From positions 1-5,470 of the forward strand of contig CANFVI010000114.1 in NCBI GenBank assembly GCA_947450405.1: a stretch of 5,470 bases of DNA. Reading direction: 5' to 3'. A program made the translations under genes and the position numbers. Under the pieces are notes generated by a model, which saw nothing but the letters and a program-made list of their open reading frames with translations, was not told the origin of the DNA and ran no database searches. Within the stretch, counting starts at the first letter, position 1. Every line of letters starts with the position of its first letter. This DNA comes from Flavobacteriales bacterium (GTDB taxonomy: Bacteria; Bacteroidota; Bacteroidia; NS11-12g; UBA955). Below, one piece after another: positions 4,939 through 5,470 of the stretch.

Positions 4939-5470
4939 TTATTGTTTTATAAGGGTTGTATGTTGGTTTTTGTTGTTTGATATTAGATACATTCCATTTG
5001 CTAAATATGAGAGGTCAATTTGCACGTTTTCTTGTCCTTCAATTTGATAAGATTTAATGTGCGAGCCATCTAATTTGTAAATATCAAGCGTTTTTGCTAT
5101 ATTATGGTTGATGGTAATGATTCCATTTGTAGGATTAGGGAACACATTGAACTGAATATTTTGTTCTTTCACTGAAGCATTCGGTTTGGTAACAAATGAA
5201 ATATCATCGATAATGAGTGTGGAACCAAGTTCAGGGTTTTGAGGGTTTCCGCTGCCAAAACTAATTTGGACTGAATCTGGAGTTGCCCAACTGCTATATT
5301 CAATAGGGAAAGAGAATCGGGTATAATTATTTGCTGCCTCACCCATGAAAACCGCTGTTCCAATGGTATCTTGTTTGTTCCATGTGGTATTCCATTTGGT
5401 AAATAAAACATCTACTTTAAAAGCATCTTGTCCTTTCGGTGCATATTTAAACCAACCTACAAAACTATCT
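4939..5470 (-). CDS. Secreted protein with beta-sandwich module and T9SS type A sorting domain, C-terminal fragment (5' end outside window)
   Basis: The leftward frame is open from the right window edge to a TAA at 4939, giving the last 176 residues. The ATG at 5346 is internal: conserved-looking sequence continues upstream of it (GWFKYAPKGQDAF and TKWNTTWNKQDTIGTAVF), so it is not the start. Residues 1-92 form one module ending in STLIIDDISF, the strand pattern typical of carbohydrate-binding-like jelly-roll domains. It resembles the PCMD-type (putative carbohydrate metabolism) domains common in Bacteroidota surface proteins, but that identification is tentative. From about residue 105 there is a T9SS type A sorting domain: QFNVFPNPTNGIITI, then LDIYKLDGSHI, then LANGMYLIS and a TLIKQ end. 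Its stop is two bases from the oxidase start (TAACCATG), so it heads or precedes the oxidase in the same transcript. The promoter of that operon lies to the right of the window. Function unknown; extracellular or surface location is well supported. Confidence 0.87.
   Translation of the reverse strand, partial: DSFVGWFKYAPKGQDAFKVDVLFTKWNTTWNKQDTIGTAVFMGEAANNYTRFSFPIEYSSWATPDSVQISFGSGNPQNPELGSTLIIDDISFVTKPNASVKEQNIQFNVFPNPTNGIITINHNIAKTLDIYKLDGSHIKSYQIEGQENVQIDLSYLANGMYLISNNKNQHTTLIKQ

Noticed and set aside
5344..5346. ATG at 5346 as the start of a small 135-residue secreted protein
   Set aside because: The frame continues to the window edge with domain-like sequence, and no signal peptide follows this ATG.
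5169..5411. Leftward 80-codon frame overlapping the right-edge protein
   Set aside because: It overlaps the in-frame T9SS cargo coding region, which has recognisable domain sequence; this frame shows no family signature.

Overview
The window looks like chromosomal DNA from a member of the Bacteroidota, most likely Flavobacteriia or a close relative. Three protein C-termini end in type A sorting domains of the type IX secretion system (T9SS), which is largely confined to this phylum. The DNA is AT-rich, the start codons lack clear Shine-Dalgarno sequences, and the Crp/Fnr regulator stops right after its helix-turn-helix as many Bacteroidota members do. Nothing points to a phage, insertion sequence, CRISPR array or RNA gene.

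The left half (1-2643) reads rightward. It opens with the C-terminal end of a secreted T9SS cargo protein cut by the window edge. Ten bases later comes a Crp/Fnr-family regulator. A 66-base gap follows, holding a 30-bp imperfect palindrome and a possible promoter -7 element. Next is an MFS transporter whose stop codon overlaps the start of a small single-domain rhodanese (ATGA overlap). The regulator, transporter and rhodanese look like one module: a ligand-sensing regulator controlling an exporter or importer coupled to a rhodanese. The substrate is unknown. The rhodanese has a seven-residue CX5R active-site loop instead of the usual six-residue loop, so an oxyanion or phosphate-type ligand is as plausible as sulfane sulfur.

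The right half (2645-5470) reads leftward and converges on the first unit, with one base between the two stop codons and no visible terminator. In transcription order it holds the C-terminal part of another T9SS cargo protein (cut by the right edge), a three-domain multicopper oxidase with a signal peptide, all expected copper ligands and its own T9SS sorting domain, and a thioredoxin-fold protein with a CNHC motif and an N-terminal export signal. The junctions are 2 and 0 bases, so these three are almost certainly one transcript. The set suggests a cell-surface or secreted copper oxidase with an exported redox partner.

Every gene belongs to a recognisable family. The points most worth following up are the CX5R rhodanese in the Crp-MFS-rhodanese unit, the 30-bp dyad in front of the transporter, and the T9SS-exported multicopper oxidase operon, whose oxidase carries an unusual cysteine between two copper-ligand histidines.
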